A stretch of DNA of 64,000 nt from Williamsia sp. (GTDB taxonomy: Bacteria; Bacteroidota; Bacteroidia; Chitinophagales; Chitinophagaceae): positions 38,168 to 102,167 of the forward strand of contig JADCRZ010000024.1 of the NCBI GenBank assembly GCA_015069695.1, in the 5' to 3' direction. The notes beneath the pieces were generated by a model, which worked only from the letters and a program-made list of their open reading frames with translations, was not told where the DNA came from and made no database searches. Shown here piece after piece: positions 18,132 to 25,937 of this stretch. The translations under genes were made by a program, and so were the position numbers. Positions within the stretch are counted from its first letter, which is position 1. Each line of letters opens with the position of its first letter.

Positions 18132-19580
18132 CTATTTTTGCCGAAGTTTTGCTGCGGCGGCAGCATGATCATGGCCGATGGGAGCAGGAAACAACGTATC
18201 GCCTTGCGCAAGACCTGCCTGATAGAAGCATTCTTCAGTACACTGGTTGTCTTCCCCAAGTAAACGAATAAAGCCATGATTGTAGGAATATCGTTGAGGA
18301 CCGTAATACTCTGTACCACCCATGCTTGTCACCATTTCAATGAACTGCATGACCTCTAAAGAAGCAAGATTAGTGCTAAAAGGAAAAATGTTCTCATTGC
18401 GTTTAAAAAGATGATCTTGTGGTAAGCCTGTTAGGTAAGAAGGATCATCGAGTTTGCCATCTCGTTCCGTAGAGACATGAGAGGGATCGAAAGCTTTCAA
18501 ACAGCACAAACAAGCCCTATCGGGACCAACTGTCTGTACTTGCCAATCCGCACCTTCAAACATGCCAGTGATCGAATTTAATCGGACTGCTATTCCGCCG
18601 TCAATAACGGGAATTAAATGACTGTAAGCGATATGATTTAAGACAGAGCGAGGCCAAGGTCTATCGACGCAACTGAAGAGAACATCACAATCAAGCGCTC
18701 CGCGATAGCCTTTTTCTTCTGTAATCGGATATGGGAGACCAATCACATCAATAGCGCGCGCAGTTGCTGCTCGTCTTAACTGCCGTTCAGCAACAGATAT
18801 TTTAAGGTTTCCGATGTCTTCCAGTGTAGCTCCTGAAAGGCGATCAAGATTGTGTTCCTGCACTTCATCAAAATCAATCAACACCACTCTTTCCATTCCC
18901 ATCCTGGCAAGATGTTCAGCAACGATACTGCCCACACTGCCCAATCCCACGATTCCCACCCTTAAACGTGCCAAGTGAGCATGGTTATCTGCTCCCCAAA
19001 CAGTCAGGGTGCGCTTGAACGTATCTTTGAATTCCGGGACAGGTAGCAGGAAATCGTTGTATGATACCTGCAACCTCTTTCCAACGATGCGGACGGTCAC
19101 CGCGTCTTGTCTTCGACTGCCGAACTTATCTGACTTCCAAATTCTTGCACTCCATGTTTCATCGCTGGATAACGTTAAGCCGATAAAGGGCAAATCGGTC
19201 AACGTAGCGCAAGTAGGTGAGTAACTCTGTTCTGTTGTAATATCATCCGGACTCATACCCTGCCAACCTATACTGGGGCTAGGATGACTGTGCAGCAGAG
19301 CTATTCCCGCATTCTCGCTGCAGGCTATTTGACATACGCGTTTAAAGTACTGCGGGGTAATTTCAACATTGCCATGCTGTATTCTGTCGCCTTTTTCAGG
19401 AAAAATGATTTTGTAAATGAGCGCGGTAAATCGCCGCGCTCCGTCAGAAGGCTTATAAAGCGCAAAAGCAACGTCTTCTTCCTTCTTGGATTTTAGTAAA
19501 TGAGCCGCCAGCTCTTTATGTTCCGCGGCGGGCATAGCAACGCTGAATTCAGGATTGCTAGTTCCTTCTAAAGATTTCAT
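18132..19580 (-). CDS. JAB peptidase - E1-like activating enzyme fusion
   Basis: 482 residues. An N-terminal JAB/MPN isopeptidase domain (about 1-150) has H97-S-H99-P and S110-x-x-D113 with a likely upstream Glu at 34/35. An E1/ThiF Rossmann domain (about 200-440) has the ATP loop G212-L-G-S-V-G217, the LIDFDEVQEHNLDR segment and FSCVDRPWPRS. CLCC (357-360) plus C447/C451 probably bind zinc. Such fusions both activate a ubiquitin-like protein by adenylation and process or remove it. It is last in a leftward operon with the E2-like gene (23-nt overlap) and the double-ubiquitin gene. No obvious transthiolation Cys apart from C304 can be assigned by eye. Confidence 0.87.
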   Translation of the reverse strand: MKSLEGTSNPEFSVAMPAAEHKELAAHLLKSKKEEDVAFALYKPSDGARRFTALIYKIIFPEKGDRIQHGNVEITPQYFKRVCQIACSENAGIALLHSHPSPSIGWQGMSPDDITTEQSYSPTCATLTDLPFIGLTLSSDETWSARIWKSDKFGSRRQDAVTVRIVGKRLQVSYNDFLLPVPEFKDTFKRTLTVWGADNHAHLARLRVGIVGLGSVGSIVAEHLARMGMERVVLIDFDEVQEHNLDRLSGATLEDIGNLKISVAERQLRRAATARAIDVIGLPYPITEEKGYRGALDCDVLFSCVDRPWPRSVLNHIAYSHLIPVIDGGIAVRLNSITGMFEGADWQVQTVGPDRACLCCLKAFDPSHVSTERDGKLDDPSYLTGLPQDHLFKRNENIFPFSTNLASLEVMQFIEMVTSMGGTEYYGPQRYSYNHGFIRLLGEDNQCTEECFYQAGLAQGDTLFPAPIGHDHAAAAAKLRQK

Positions 19581-19935
19581 TGATTTTTGTTATGAGTTCG
19601 GCAGTAGGATTGCCTGGCGGCAAGACGAAGTTGTAACTCCAATATTGCCATTCGATTCCCAAGTTGCTTGGAAGGACGTTCCTGATTCCAGTCACCATGC
19701 CTTGCGTTACAAGTATCGGCGAAGCTTTTATGTGTATGCTGGATGTTACGCCTTGCGGAAAGTTAGGGGGCGCAGGAACAGCAAGGTCAATAATCCGGCC
19801 AGCAAAAGTGCCGGCCGGAATCTCAAAACCTTTCATAACTGCATAGCTTACACCTGTATGGTCATCACATCTTTCCACATCTCCATAACCCATCCCTGAC
19901 AGGTCATGAAGCAGTCTTTCGATGCCTATCTTCAT
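19558..19935 (-). CDS. E2/UBC-like protein (Prok-E2_E type)
   Basis: 125 residues matching bacterial E2-family proteins found beside JAB-E1 genes: YAVMKGFEIPAGTFAGRIIDLAVPAPPNFP, split by the family's proline-rich turn, then an IEWQYWSYNF segment and a C-terminal helix. The only cysteine is C23, close to the N-terminus and outside the usual E2 active-site position, so thioester chemistry is uncertain. The start overlaps the stop of the upstream double-ubiquitin gene (ATGA) and its end overlaps the JAB-E1 start, so all three are translationally coupled. Presumed to help pass the ubiquitin-like protein from E1 to target. Confidence 0.75.
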   Translation of the reverse strand: MKIGIERLLHDLSGMGYGDVERCDDHTGVSYAVMKGFEIPAGTFAGRIIDLAVPAPPNFPQGVTSSIHIKASPILVTQGMVTGIRNVLPSNLGIEWQYWSYNFVLPPGNPTAELITKINEIFRRN

Positions 19936-20486
19936 GAAACTTGGGTTGTGCAGTTATCGAAGAGAGTGAAATGCGGACTGTCTTCCAAAGAAACCTGCTC
20001 ATCTAGGGACTTATATTCATGAAAGCCGCTGCCTGGTATCTTCTTTGCCAGAGTTTTATTATCTGGTGATACCTTTGCAAAATTTACTAAAATCTGCCGC
20101 ACCGTTAAAAACGGATGTATGGTATGAAAATCCTGTCTATCAATGAAGAAAGTCCGGGGCTTTGGCTGAACGATAAAGCGTTCAATTCCCAACCTGCCGA
20201 AATCGATTATTTCTTCATGGTCAAGGTGTACTGGTTTGACCTCGCCATCAACCAGCATATATTGCACCAAATCGAAGAATTTCGAATCCTTACCTATATG
20301 CGCCAAGAGACCTTTTACTTGCCAATCGCGCTGTTTAAAATCTAAATAATTGTCGTCGATTTTCACACGATATAGGATGATGACTCCGGGGTCTGCTTCA
20401 GGATGGCATTCTTTCTTATGAAAGTATTCTTCAAGATCAATAATTAAATGCTCAGGTTTTTCTGAGCCAAGAGGCTGTGTGCTCAT
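19932..20486 (-). CDS. Double ubiquitin-like (Multi_ubiq) protein
   Basis: 184 residues with two tandem beta-grasp domains after a short acidic leader: domain 1 about 39-110 (YRVKIDDNYLDF ... GLLAHIGK ... GIERFIVQPK) and domain 2 about 112-180 (RTFFIDRQDFHTIHPFLTVR, QILVNFAKV). The pattern basic strand - hairpin - helix ending in a glycine-containing turn matches the Multi_ubiq family, the substrate protein of JAB-E1/E2 operons. The C-terminus ends TTQVS with no Gly-Gly. First gene of the leftward operon; the 5' region holds an inverted repeat (20510-20607). No Shine-Dalgarno site; an A-rich stretch precedes the ATG. Confidence 0.75.
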   Translation of the reverse strand: MSTQPLGSEKPEHLIIDLEEYFHKKECHPEADPGVIILYRVKIDDNYLDFKQRDWQVKGLLAHIGKDSKFFDLVQYMLVDGEVKPVHLDHEEIIDFGRLGIERFIVQPKPRTFFIDRQDFHTIHPFLTVRQILVNFAKVSPDNKTLAKKIPGSGFHEYKSLDEQVSLEDSPHFTLFDNCTTQVS

Positions 20487-20509
20487 TTTTTTATTTTTTA
20501 AAATGATAA

Positions 20510-20607
20510 TAATTAACTACTTCAGTAACTAAAAAAATAATTCGGCCTTTGAAGAGGCCTGTCGAATTAAAATGGGATAAGTATGAGTATCAGTAAGTAG
20601 TTAATTA
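20510..20607. repeat. Inverted repeat upstream of the ubiquitin-like operon
   Basis: Perfect 13-nt arms TAATTAACTACTT (20510-20522) and AAGTAGTTAATTA (20595-20607), with partial symmetry continuing inward (cagtaa). Inside lies a smaller hairpin with aattcg/cgaatt and gcct/aggc arms at 20539-20568. Placed 24 nt from the operon's first start codon, so it may be an operator or 5' structure; the nearby XRE protein is a candidate binder. Confidence 0.6.
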
Positions 20608-20631
20608 GCATTTAAGCCTTCAGATGACGAT

Positions 20632-20662
20632 CTTGTTCATTTCATTAAAAACCTTACCTTTG
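20632..20662 (+). promoter_or_regulatory. Bacteroidota promoter of a small RNA unit
   Basis: CTTG at 20632-20635, exactly 19 nt, then TACCTTTG at 20655-20662: a good match to TTTG-N19-TAnnTTTG. Transcription would start near 20669 going right. Confidence 0.65.
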
Positions 20663-20668
20663 CGCTTC

Positions 20669-20760
20669 CAAACAACATCAGTAAGATTGATTTTAAGAGA
20701 AGGTTACTGAGCCTCTCTTGAAATTGACAAGTCGGATAGTTCATCTATCCGGCTTTTTTT
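20669..20760 (+). ncRNA. Candidate small RNA of about 90 nt
   Basis: Between its own promoter and a strong intrinsic terminator there is no open frame with a start, but two hairpins: 20695-20719 (aagaga/tctctt plus GG/CC, 8-nt loop) and 20729-20755 (11-bp stem, one G-T pair) followed by a T run. This is the layout of an independent small RNA gene, not of a leader, since the XRE gene has its own promoter 80 nt later. No match to a known RNA family is recognised. It could be a regulator of the adjacent ubiquitin-like operon or simply an attenuated leader. Confidence 0.55.
20729..20760 (+). terminator. Intrinsic terminator of the small RNA unit
   Basis: Stem aagtcggatag / ctatccggctt, 5-nt loop ttcat, immediately followed by TTTTT. 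Confidence 0.85.
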
Positions 20761-20841
20761 ATAACCCAAATATACGCTTTTTTCTAAAAAACTCCGGTTT
20801 TATAAATATTTTTTATTTCTATACGTCATTATTACAAACAT

Positions 20842-20872
20842 TTTGAATTACAAAATAATTTTTTTAAATTTG
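20842..20872 (+). promoter_or_regulatory. Promoter of the XRE-ImmA operon
   Basis: TTTG at 20842-20845, 19 nt, TAAATTTG at 20865-20872: a perfect Bacteroidota consensus. The XRE start codon lies 21 nt downstream, leaving a very short leader. Confidence 0.8.
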
Positions 20873-20892
20873 TTCCATAGGAAGTTAACTCT

Positions 20893-21237
20893 ATGACTGA
20901 AAGAACATTTAATCATGCCGATTTTTATCAGATCATAGGGGACAAGATTAGGCTGGCGCGCAAAGAGAGAGGCATCGATCAAGAAAGCCTTGCGAAATGT
21001 GTCAATCTAACGAGAACTTCCATCATCAATATAGAGAAAGGCAGGCAGTGTCCTTCTATCCTTCAAATCTGGCAGATGGCTCAATACCTGAATGTGAATT
21101 TTACGGAATTAGTCCCGCCCTTGAATCTTAATCAGCAGATTGATGACTGGTCAGAAAGGTTGAAGAACCATTCCTTGATTAGTGATGAAGACTCAAAGCC
21201 TCTGATGAGCTTCATTTCTGCCACCCGTACAAGTTAA
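20893..21237 (+). CDS. XRE-family transcriptional regulator
   Basis: 114 residues with a Cro/C1-type helix-turn-helix at about 15-70: IGDKIRLARKERGIDQESLAKCVNLTRTSIINIEKG is the typical five-helix pattern, followed by ILQIWQMAQYLNVNFTELV. The C-terminal third is not assigned. Operon with an ImmA/IrrE peptidase 19 nt downstream, the arrangement of phage and ICE repressor/anti-repressor pairs in which the peptidase cleaves the repressor after stress. Divergent from the ubiquitin-like operon, so it may control it or the element's excision. Confidence 0.88.
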   Translation: MTERTFNHADFYQIIGDKIRLARKERGIDQESLAKCVNLTRTSIINIEKGRQCPSILQIWQMAQYLNVNFTELVPPLNLNQQIDDWSERLKNHSLISDEDSKPLMSFISATRTS

Positions 21238-21256
21238 TTCACCCTCAAATCTTGTT

Positions 21257-21766
21257 ATGGCCTCGATCGCGCAAATTGCTTACGATTTGATTTCTGATCA
21301 ACATAACCTTCCTATTCAAGTTGAATATGTTGCTGCTAGATGTGATATCAAGCTCCTTTCCTATGATTTGGGAGAGAACATCAGCGGCGTACTTATAACT
21401 GAAAAGGGAAAATCCACCATTGGCTACAATAAGAACGAACCTAGAGTCCGGAACCGCTTTACCATCGCTCATGAACTTGGACACTACATTTTGCACAAGG
21501 ATGAATTGGATTTTTTCGTCGATAAGGCATTTAAAGTTATGTATCGCGGAAATAATGTACCGGGTATAAATTTTACTCATGAGAAACAGGCAAACGAATT
21601 TGCAGCCTGCTTGCTTATGCCGGAACACCTTCTAAGAAAAGAAATAGACGATCTTGATTTGGATTATACGGATGAAGATGCGATTAAAACTCTTGCAAAA
21701 AAATTCGATGTCAGCACCATCGCGATGTCTATCCGCATCGCCAAGCTAGGACTTCTAACCGAATAG
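21257..21766 (+). CDS. ImmA/IrrE-family metallopeptidase
   Basis: 169 residues. The zinc motif lies in RFTIAHELGHYILHK (HExxH form HELGH) at about 76-80, followed by the family's EKQANEFAACLLMPE with the third ligand Glu, and LAKKFDVSTIAMSIRIAKLGL. ImmA/IrrE peptidases cleave cognate XRE repressors, here presumably the product of the gene immediately upstream. Confidence 0.92.
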   Translation: MASIAQIAYDLISDQHNLPIQVEYVAARCDIKLLSYDLGENISGVLITEKGKSTIGYNKNEPRVRNRFTIAHELGHYILHKDELDFFVDKAFKVMYRGNNVPGINFTHEKQANEFAACLLMPEHLLRKEIDDLDLDYTDEDAIKTLAKKFDVSTIAMSIRIAKLGLLTE

Positions 21767-21938
21767 TTTTACACCTACTATGTCAGTTTTTTTTATGGAG
21801 AGTTTAAAAGCCGAAGCAACTGTTCGGCATTTCTGAACAGTTCGGTAAGAGAGTGAAAGGTCTACCGAGTTATAACCATATGATCTTATTCTATTTCAAG
21901 GACAATAGTCACTATTACTGATTTAAAGCTATTCTAAC

Positions 21939-22985
21939 TCACTTCAGAATATACCATGCCCCTTTCGTGGCACCCTGCTTCTGGATGTAGTTGCTGTTGG
22001 CAAGCGTTTCCAGATGCTTTTTGATCGTATTGCGGTTTGCCCCTGTCATTGTCACTACGTCACCAATCGTTACTCTTCCGCGCGAGCGGATAAGGTCAAG
22101 AATCTGTTGCGATAACTCAGGCAGTTTTGTCAGCAATAACTTTTCTCGCTCTACTTTTCTTTCAAGTTTCTTTTTCTGTTCTTTCAGTGCCTTTATAAAA
22201 AACAGAACCCAGGGCTGCCAGTTGGGCTTGTCTGTTTTAAGCGTTCCTTGCGTCTGCCTTAAAGCCAGATAATAACCTTCCTTGCTTTGCTCAATCACCG
22301 CTTCCAAAGAACTGTAAGGCACATAGGCATATCCTTCCCTCAAAAGCAGATAGGTCGTCAGCACTCTTGAAAGCCTGCCATTCCCATCCTGGAAAGGGTG
22401 TACCGCCAGAAACTCCACGATAAAAATTGCCGTGATCAGGATGGGGTGCAGTTTCTTTTCTACATACGCCTCTGCCGTCCACCTTACAATGTCGTTCATT
22501 CTAAAAGCAGTTTCAAAGGGGCTCGCGGTTTCAAATACGATGCCTAGGCTTTTCCCATCGGGTCCGAATGCTTCCACATGGTTGGGAGATATTTTATACT
22601 TACCCCTGTGCCACATATCTTTTTCGCTGTACTGCAAGAGTTCGCGATGCAGTTGCTGAATGTAACTCTCGGTAAAAGGAATGCTGTTATAATTCTCGAA
22701 AACAAGATTCATGACTGCCGCATAACCCGCTACTTCCTGTTCGTCCCGCGTGTCAAATTTTTTTATCTGCAAGTTGCTCAGCAGGATTTCTACCTGCTTG
22801 TCTGTCAGTTTGCTTCCTTCTATGCGTGTGGAAGAACCGATGCTTTCAATCGTTGCCACTTGCTTCAATGACGTTAGCTGCTCCGGCGCTAACTGCCCCA
22901 AAGCCCGCCACGCGCCCTTGAATTCATCAATTTCTGCAATAATTGATAAAATTTCAGACGTAATGTTTAGAGAGTCTTCTTTCAT
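21939..22985 (-). CDS. Fic family protein, probable AMP-transferase with built-in inhibitory helix
   Basis: 348 residues. Active-site loop HPFQDGNGRLSR (Fic consensus HxFx(D/E)GNGRxxR) lies in the middle, with an upstream inhibitory motif SSTRIEGS ((S/T)xxxE(G/N)) near residue 52, so this is a class II Fic protein that blocks its own ATP site until relieved. A C-terminal winged-helix domain (about 285-348, GRVTIGDVVTMTGANRNTIKKHLE) suggests DNA binding and autoregulation. The promoter region carries repeated AATTRGGTA-like motifs. Targets are unknown. Confidence 0.9.
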   Translation of the reverse strand: MKEDSLNITSEILSIIAEIDEFKGAWRALGQLAPEQLTSLKQVATIESIGSSTRIEGSKLTDKQVEILLSNLQIKKFDTRDEQEVAGYAAVMNLVFENYNSIPFTESYIQQLHRELLQYSEKDMWHRGKYKISPNHVEAFGPDGKSLGIVFETASPFETAFRMNDIVRWTAEAYVEKKLHPILITAIFIVEFLAVHPFQDGNGRLSRVLTTYLLLREGYAYVPYSSLEAVIEQSKEGYYLALRQTQGTLKTDKPNWQPWVLFFIKALKEQKKKLERKVEREKLLLTKLPELSQQILDLIRSRGRVTIGDVVTMTGANRNTIKKHLETLANSNYIQKQGATKGAWYILK

Positions 22986-23006
22986 TGAGATACCTAATTA
23001 TACACC

Positions 23007-23065
23007 CAATTATACCCAATTGATTAGCAATATCAAATAAATTACCTAATTATTTACCTAATAAT
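23007..23065 (-). promoter_or_regulatory. Promoter and repeated operator-like motifs of the fic gene
   Basis: On the minus strand TTTG (23034-23037), 19 nt, TATAATTG (23007-23014, one mismatch to TAnnTTTG). Five variants of ATTRGGTR are spread over about 75 nt around it (between 22991 and 23065), overlapping the promoter. The Fic protein's own winged-helix tail is a plausible binder. Confidence 0.55.
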
Positions 23066-23557
23066 ATCTGAAAACAAATGAAAATATTAATTACCGGGAC
23101 TATCTCAGTAATTCAAAATCATTGGAATCGTAAGAATCTTTGAGCAACATAGAAGCGTTGAAGATCGAAAATTTGAGAGTAGCAGTGATTTTTTTGATAT
23201 GTCTCTTTCTCACCTCTGCAGATTTAATATGAGATATCAAAATTGCAGAAATGAACAATATGATGACCTCATTGATGCCACTTTCATGCGCGTAAATAAA
23301 AACAAGTAACCCGAATCAATCATGACAAAAATTTCTGTGGGTCATTTTTCTTGGCATTCCCTTGTATGTCTCATATCAAACTATAAGGCCTTCGACACAC
23401 AAGCGCATGTTATTATCTTAGCTCACACGCCTCTTCTTATTACTCATCATTAACGATAATAATTTTCCCTAAGTTTTGAACCGGTGCTCGGATATAATCG
23501 GCTATGGATATTTTCTCAAGGCTGTCGACTATTTTTCACCAACTGCATAAGGGGGGT
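23066..23557. other. Intergenic region before the excisionase-like gene
   Basis: About 490 nt without a convincing gene on either strand. The XRE/ubiquitin side is AT-rich, and composition changes toward the primase module after this point, so a junction between modules may lie here. Confidence 0.4.
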
Positions 23558-23561
23558 ATGA

Positions 23562-23756
23562 ATGACAGGACAAACGGAGCCGGAATCATTATTCAATCGC
23601 AAGAGAGCTGCAAAATATTTAGATGTTGCGCCGGGAACATTGGCTGTCTGGGATTGCACCAAACGCTACGATTTGAAGCCCATAAAAGTCGGAAGAGCGG
23701 TACGTTATCGGCGCGCCGATCTGGACAGGTTTTTGGAAGAACGCCAGAGACCGTAA
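23562..23756 (+). CDS. AlpA/excisionase-like HTH protein
   Basis: 64 residues, MerR-like winged helix of the HTH_17 type: LFNRKRAAKYLDVAPGTLAVW, then PIKVGRAVRYRRADLDRFLEER, the wing and second helix. Such proteins act as recombination directionality factors or AlpA-type regulators. A G-run (ggggggt) upstream of the ATG may serve as ribosome site; an ATG at 23558 is out of frame. First gene of the rightward primase-RadC-ArdC-integrase module. Confidence 0.8.
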   Translation: MTGQTEPESLFNRKRAAKYLDVAPGTLAVWDCTKRYDLKPIKVGRAVRYRRADLDRFLEERQRP

Positions 23757-23829
23757 ACCCGCCTGAAAATCAACCTGATACATAACAGATAAGCGAAACA
23801 ACAATTTCATTGTTTGGAAAGGTGTTCCT

Positions 23830-24729
23830 ATGAATATAGAACAGGCCAATCGCATACCCTTGTCTTCCATTCTGCAAAAAATCGGCTCTATGCCCGTCAA
23901 GCAAAGGGGCTCTGAACTTTGGTATCACTCACCTTTTCGCAAAGAAAGAACGCCAAGCTTTCACATTCATGCGGCGAAAAACGTTTGGTACGATTTCGGG
24001 GAAGCGAAAGGCGGCAACGTCGTTCATTTCGTCTGCGCTTATCTCCAACGTAAGAATGAAGATGACACGATTGTCGATGCTTTGCGCTGGCTCAACAACA
24101 TGGAGCCTTCCCAAACTGTCGTGCCTTTCTCAAAGGAAGATTTGAAGGAGTACGGCAAGGCTCTGCAGTTGCGCAAAGCCTCTGCTTTAAGGCACCCCTC
24201 CTTCGTCAGTTACTTAAGTTCGAGAGGCATCCCTCTGGCACTTGCGAGAAAGTACCTCAAAGAAGTTTGCGTGCGAAACCTTCATACCGGCAAGAATTTC
24301 TTCGCCTTGGGATTTGAGAATGAGAACGGCGGATATGAGCTCAGGAATAAAGTGTTTAAGGGCTGCATTGCTCCGAAGACCATTTCATTCATCCGGGGGA
24401 ATACGCCCTTGCCGGCCGACATTCACGTCTTTGAAGGATTCATGGATTTTCTCTCCGCACTGACAAAGCAGAAGGACAATCGATTTGAAGGGGATGTCAT
24501 CGTTCTCAATTCCCTCATTTGCTTGCCGCAAGCCTTTCCTTACATCAAAGACTACAGCTACAAGACTCTTTATACCTGGCTCGACAACGATGCGACAGGC
24601 AAGGAGGCGAACCGGATATTGCAGGGATTTGCCGCAAAACAAGGTTCCCTCGTTTTCAAGCCCATGAACGAAACCTATGCAACGCATAAAGACGTGAATG
24701 AATGGCACATGCGCAAGCTTGGGTTATAA
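23830..24729 (+). CDS. Toprim-domain primase-like protein
   Basis: 299 residues of the Bacteroidota mobile-element primase type. The N-terminal part resembles the CHC2 zinc-binding domain without the cysteines (GSELWYHSPFRKERTPSFHIH ... WYDFGEAKGGNVVHFV), and the C-terminal Toprim domain has IHVFEGFMDFLSAL (acidic residue) and YTWLDNDATGKEAN (DxD). Likely makes primers for the element after transfer. Its 3' end is duplicated at 25926-26112. An AGG-rich site precedes the ATG. Confidence 0.85.
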   Translation: MNIEQANRIPLSSILQKIGSMPVKQRGSELWYHSPFRKERTPSFHIHAAKNVWYDFGEAKGGNVVHFVCAYLQRKNEDDTIVDALRWLNNMEPSQTVVPFSKEDLKEYGKALQLRKASALRHPSFVSYLSSRGIPLALARKYLKEVCVRNLHTGKNFFALGFENENGGYELRNKVFKGCIAPKTISFIRGNTPLPADIHVFEGFMDFLSALTKQKDNRFEGDVIVLNSLICLPQAFPYIKDYSYKTLYTWLDNDATGKEANRILQGFAAKQGSLVFKPMNETYATHKDVNEWHMRKLGL

Positions 24730-24778
24730 AGTTCTCAAATAAAGCCTGTTGCAATTAAAAACGTTGAAAGGAGCCTTC

Positions 24779-24958
24779 ATATCCAGAGTCATCAACCATG
24801 CCTTGAACGCGTTGCTCATTTCTTCTCACGTCGCGGAAGTTGAGTTCATCTACCGGAATCAACCGATATCATCGCAACGACCGCCAGTGAAGGAATCGAA
24901 TGACGCTTATAATTTTTGTCCAGGAGGTGACCACTGGATCAGACATACAAGCCTTTAA
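24779..24958 (+). pseudogene. radC 5' remnant (first copy)
   Basis: Translates as SRVINHALNALLISSHVAEVEFIYRN and PVKESNDAYN in separate stretches, matching the start of the intact radC at 26163. The start codon is ATA where the intact copy has ATG, and homology stops near 24911 within the Asn-Asp-Ala-Tyr codons, followed by unrelated sequence. A decayed product of the local duplication. Confidence 0.8.
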
Positions 24959-24989
24959 ACGCAATTTCAATTAGCAGGAATGATCCCAA

Positions 24990-25060
24990 GTTATTTTTCA
25001 GGCAGCATCCTGCGCTCTAAAAGGGAATTGAATATGTTACCGCGCTTCAACCAGGCAAAA
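24990..25060 (+). pseudogene. ardC 3' remnant
   Basis: In one frame this reads FFRQHPAL-stop-KGIEYVTALQPG, comparable with IIQAASCAQKAVEYISAVQ at the end of the intact ardC (27950-28000) and with typical ArdC C-termini. The in-frame stop marks it as dead. Together with the radC remnant it indicates a second primase-radC-ardC set whose middle was deleted. Confidence 0.5.
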
Positions 25061-25175
25061 TTATGAATTGTAGAAATCATGTTATTACGCATTAAAACAA
25101 GTTCGGTTAAGTTTTATTAAAGAACTTTGAGCAGAAAAAGCTAAGAAATGAATATCCTGCTTTATCTAAGGAATC

Positions 25176-25580
25176 TCAAGAGATTTTTTCATAGCTTGCT
25201 AATTGATTGCACAACCTTCGGCATTCATCCTTCATAAACTGAAGATTTCTATAAACACCGCCGAGGTTTTCAAAAGCAGGTAAACAATCCTGATCGTCCA
25301 TCGCGGCGAAACCAAAGTACCATTCATCATCTCCATCCTCAAGCTCTCCAGAGAAAGTCAAACCGCCGTGAACATGAATGTCTGCTTGCATGATAAGATC
25401 ATTGAAATATTTCTGACCAAAAAATGGATGCTCTATGCCAATCCCAACATATCCGCAAAAACAGCCAAATTTATTTCTATATATCTGACAAGAGTATCCT
25501 GTTTCACTGTCCTCCCAAATCAGTTCATCCGGTTCGTTTTGCCATTCACCATTTCCCCATTGCGATTTGTTTAATGTCAT
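25176..25580 (-). CDS. Phage-type hypothetical protein
   Basis: 134 residues. The segment IHVHGGLTFSGEL followed by DEWYFGFAAMDDQD and VYRNLQFMKDECRRLCNQL matches a widespread phage and mobile-element family of unknown function (HGGLTFSG ... WxxGFD ... YR ... Y/FVxxECxxLxxQL). Four Cys in the first half. It points against the flanking genes and sits between the two duplicated segments, so it is probably an inserted cargo gene. Confidence 0.7.
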   Translation of the reverse strand: MTLNKSQWGNGEWQNEPDELIWEDSETGYSCQIYRNKFGCFCGYVGIGIEHPFFGQKYFNDLIMQADIHVHGGLTFSGELEDGDDEWYFGFAAMDDQDCLPAFENLGGVYRNLQFMKDECRRLCNQLASYEKIS

Positions 25581-25826
25581 TAAGTAAATCCTTCATTTTT
25601 AAGACAGCACATTCATGATTAGCCATGATTCGTCCATTCTAGTAAATCGGGTTACTAATCGCTGAATTTTCAATATCAAAATACGGTAACAGCATTTAAC
25701 CTCTTTAATAGTTCTTATTCTCTTTATGCACTCTAAGATTGAATCCGCCAATACCTTATTCTCCAATTATATTAAGTCTATGGGAACTGCTTATCTATAT
25801 TCTTTTTACTGTAGAGGAAGGCGAAT

Positions 25827-25937
25827 ATGAATAAAGGAGACAATAATTTGGAACAATTGTTCAGCAAGAAAAAGCCGCGAGATATTAAGCCAAGGGATGC
25901 ATCGCACTTAAAACCATTTCTTTTGCATCAAAGACTA
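25827..25937 (+). pseudogene. Truncated 5' gene fragment
   Basis: An ATG with a GAGGAAGG ribosome site opens a 36-codon frame rich in Lys/Arg (LFSKKKPRDIKPRD) that runs into a stop in the primase remnant, out of its frame. It looks like the start of another gene joined to the duplicated primase end. Confidence 0.45.

Noticed and set aside
18132..20486. CBASS system
   Set aside because: E1/E2/JAB genes are present but no cyclic nucleotide synthase or effector is adjacent; a beta-grasp protein is, so a ubiquitin-like conjugation operon fits better.
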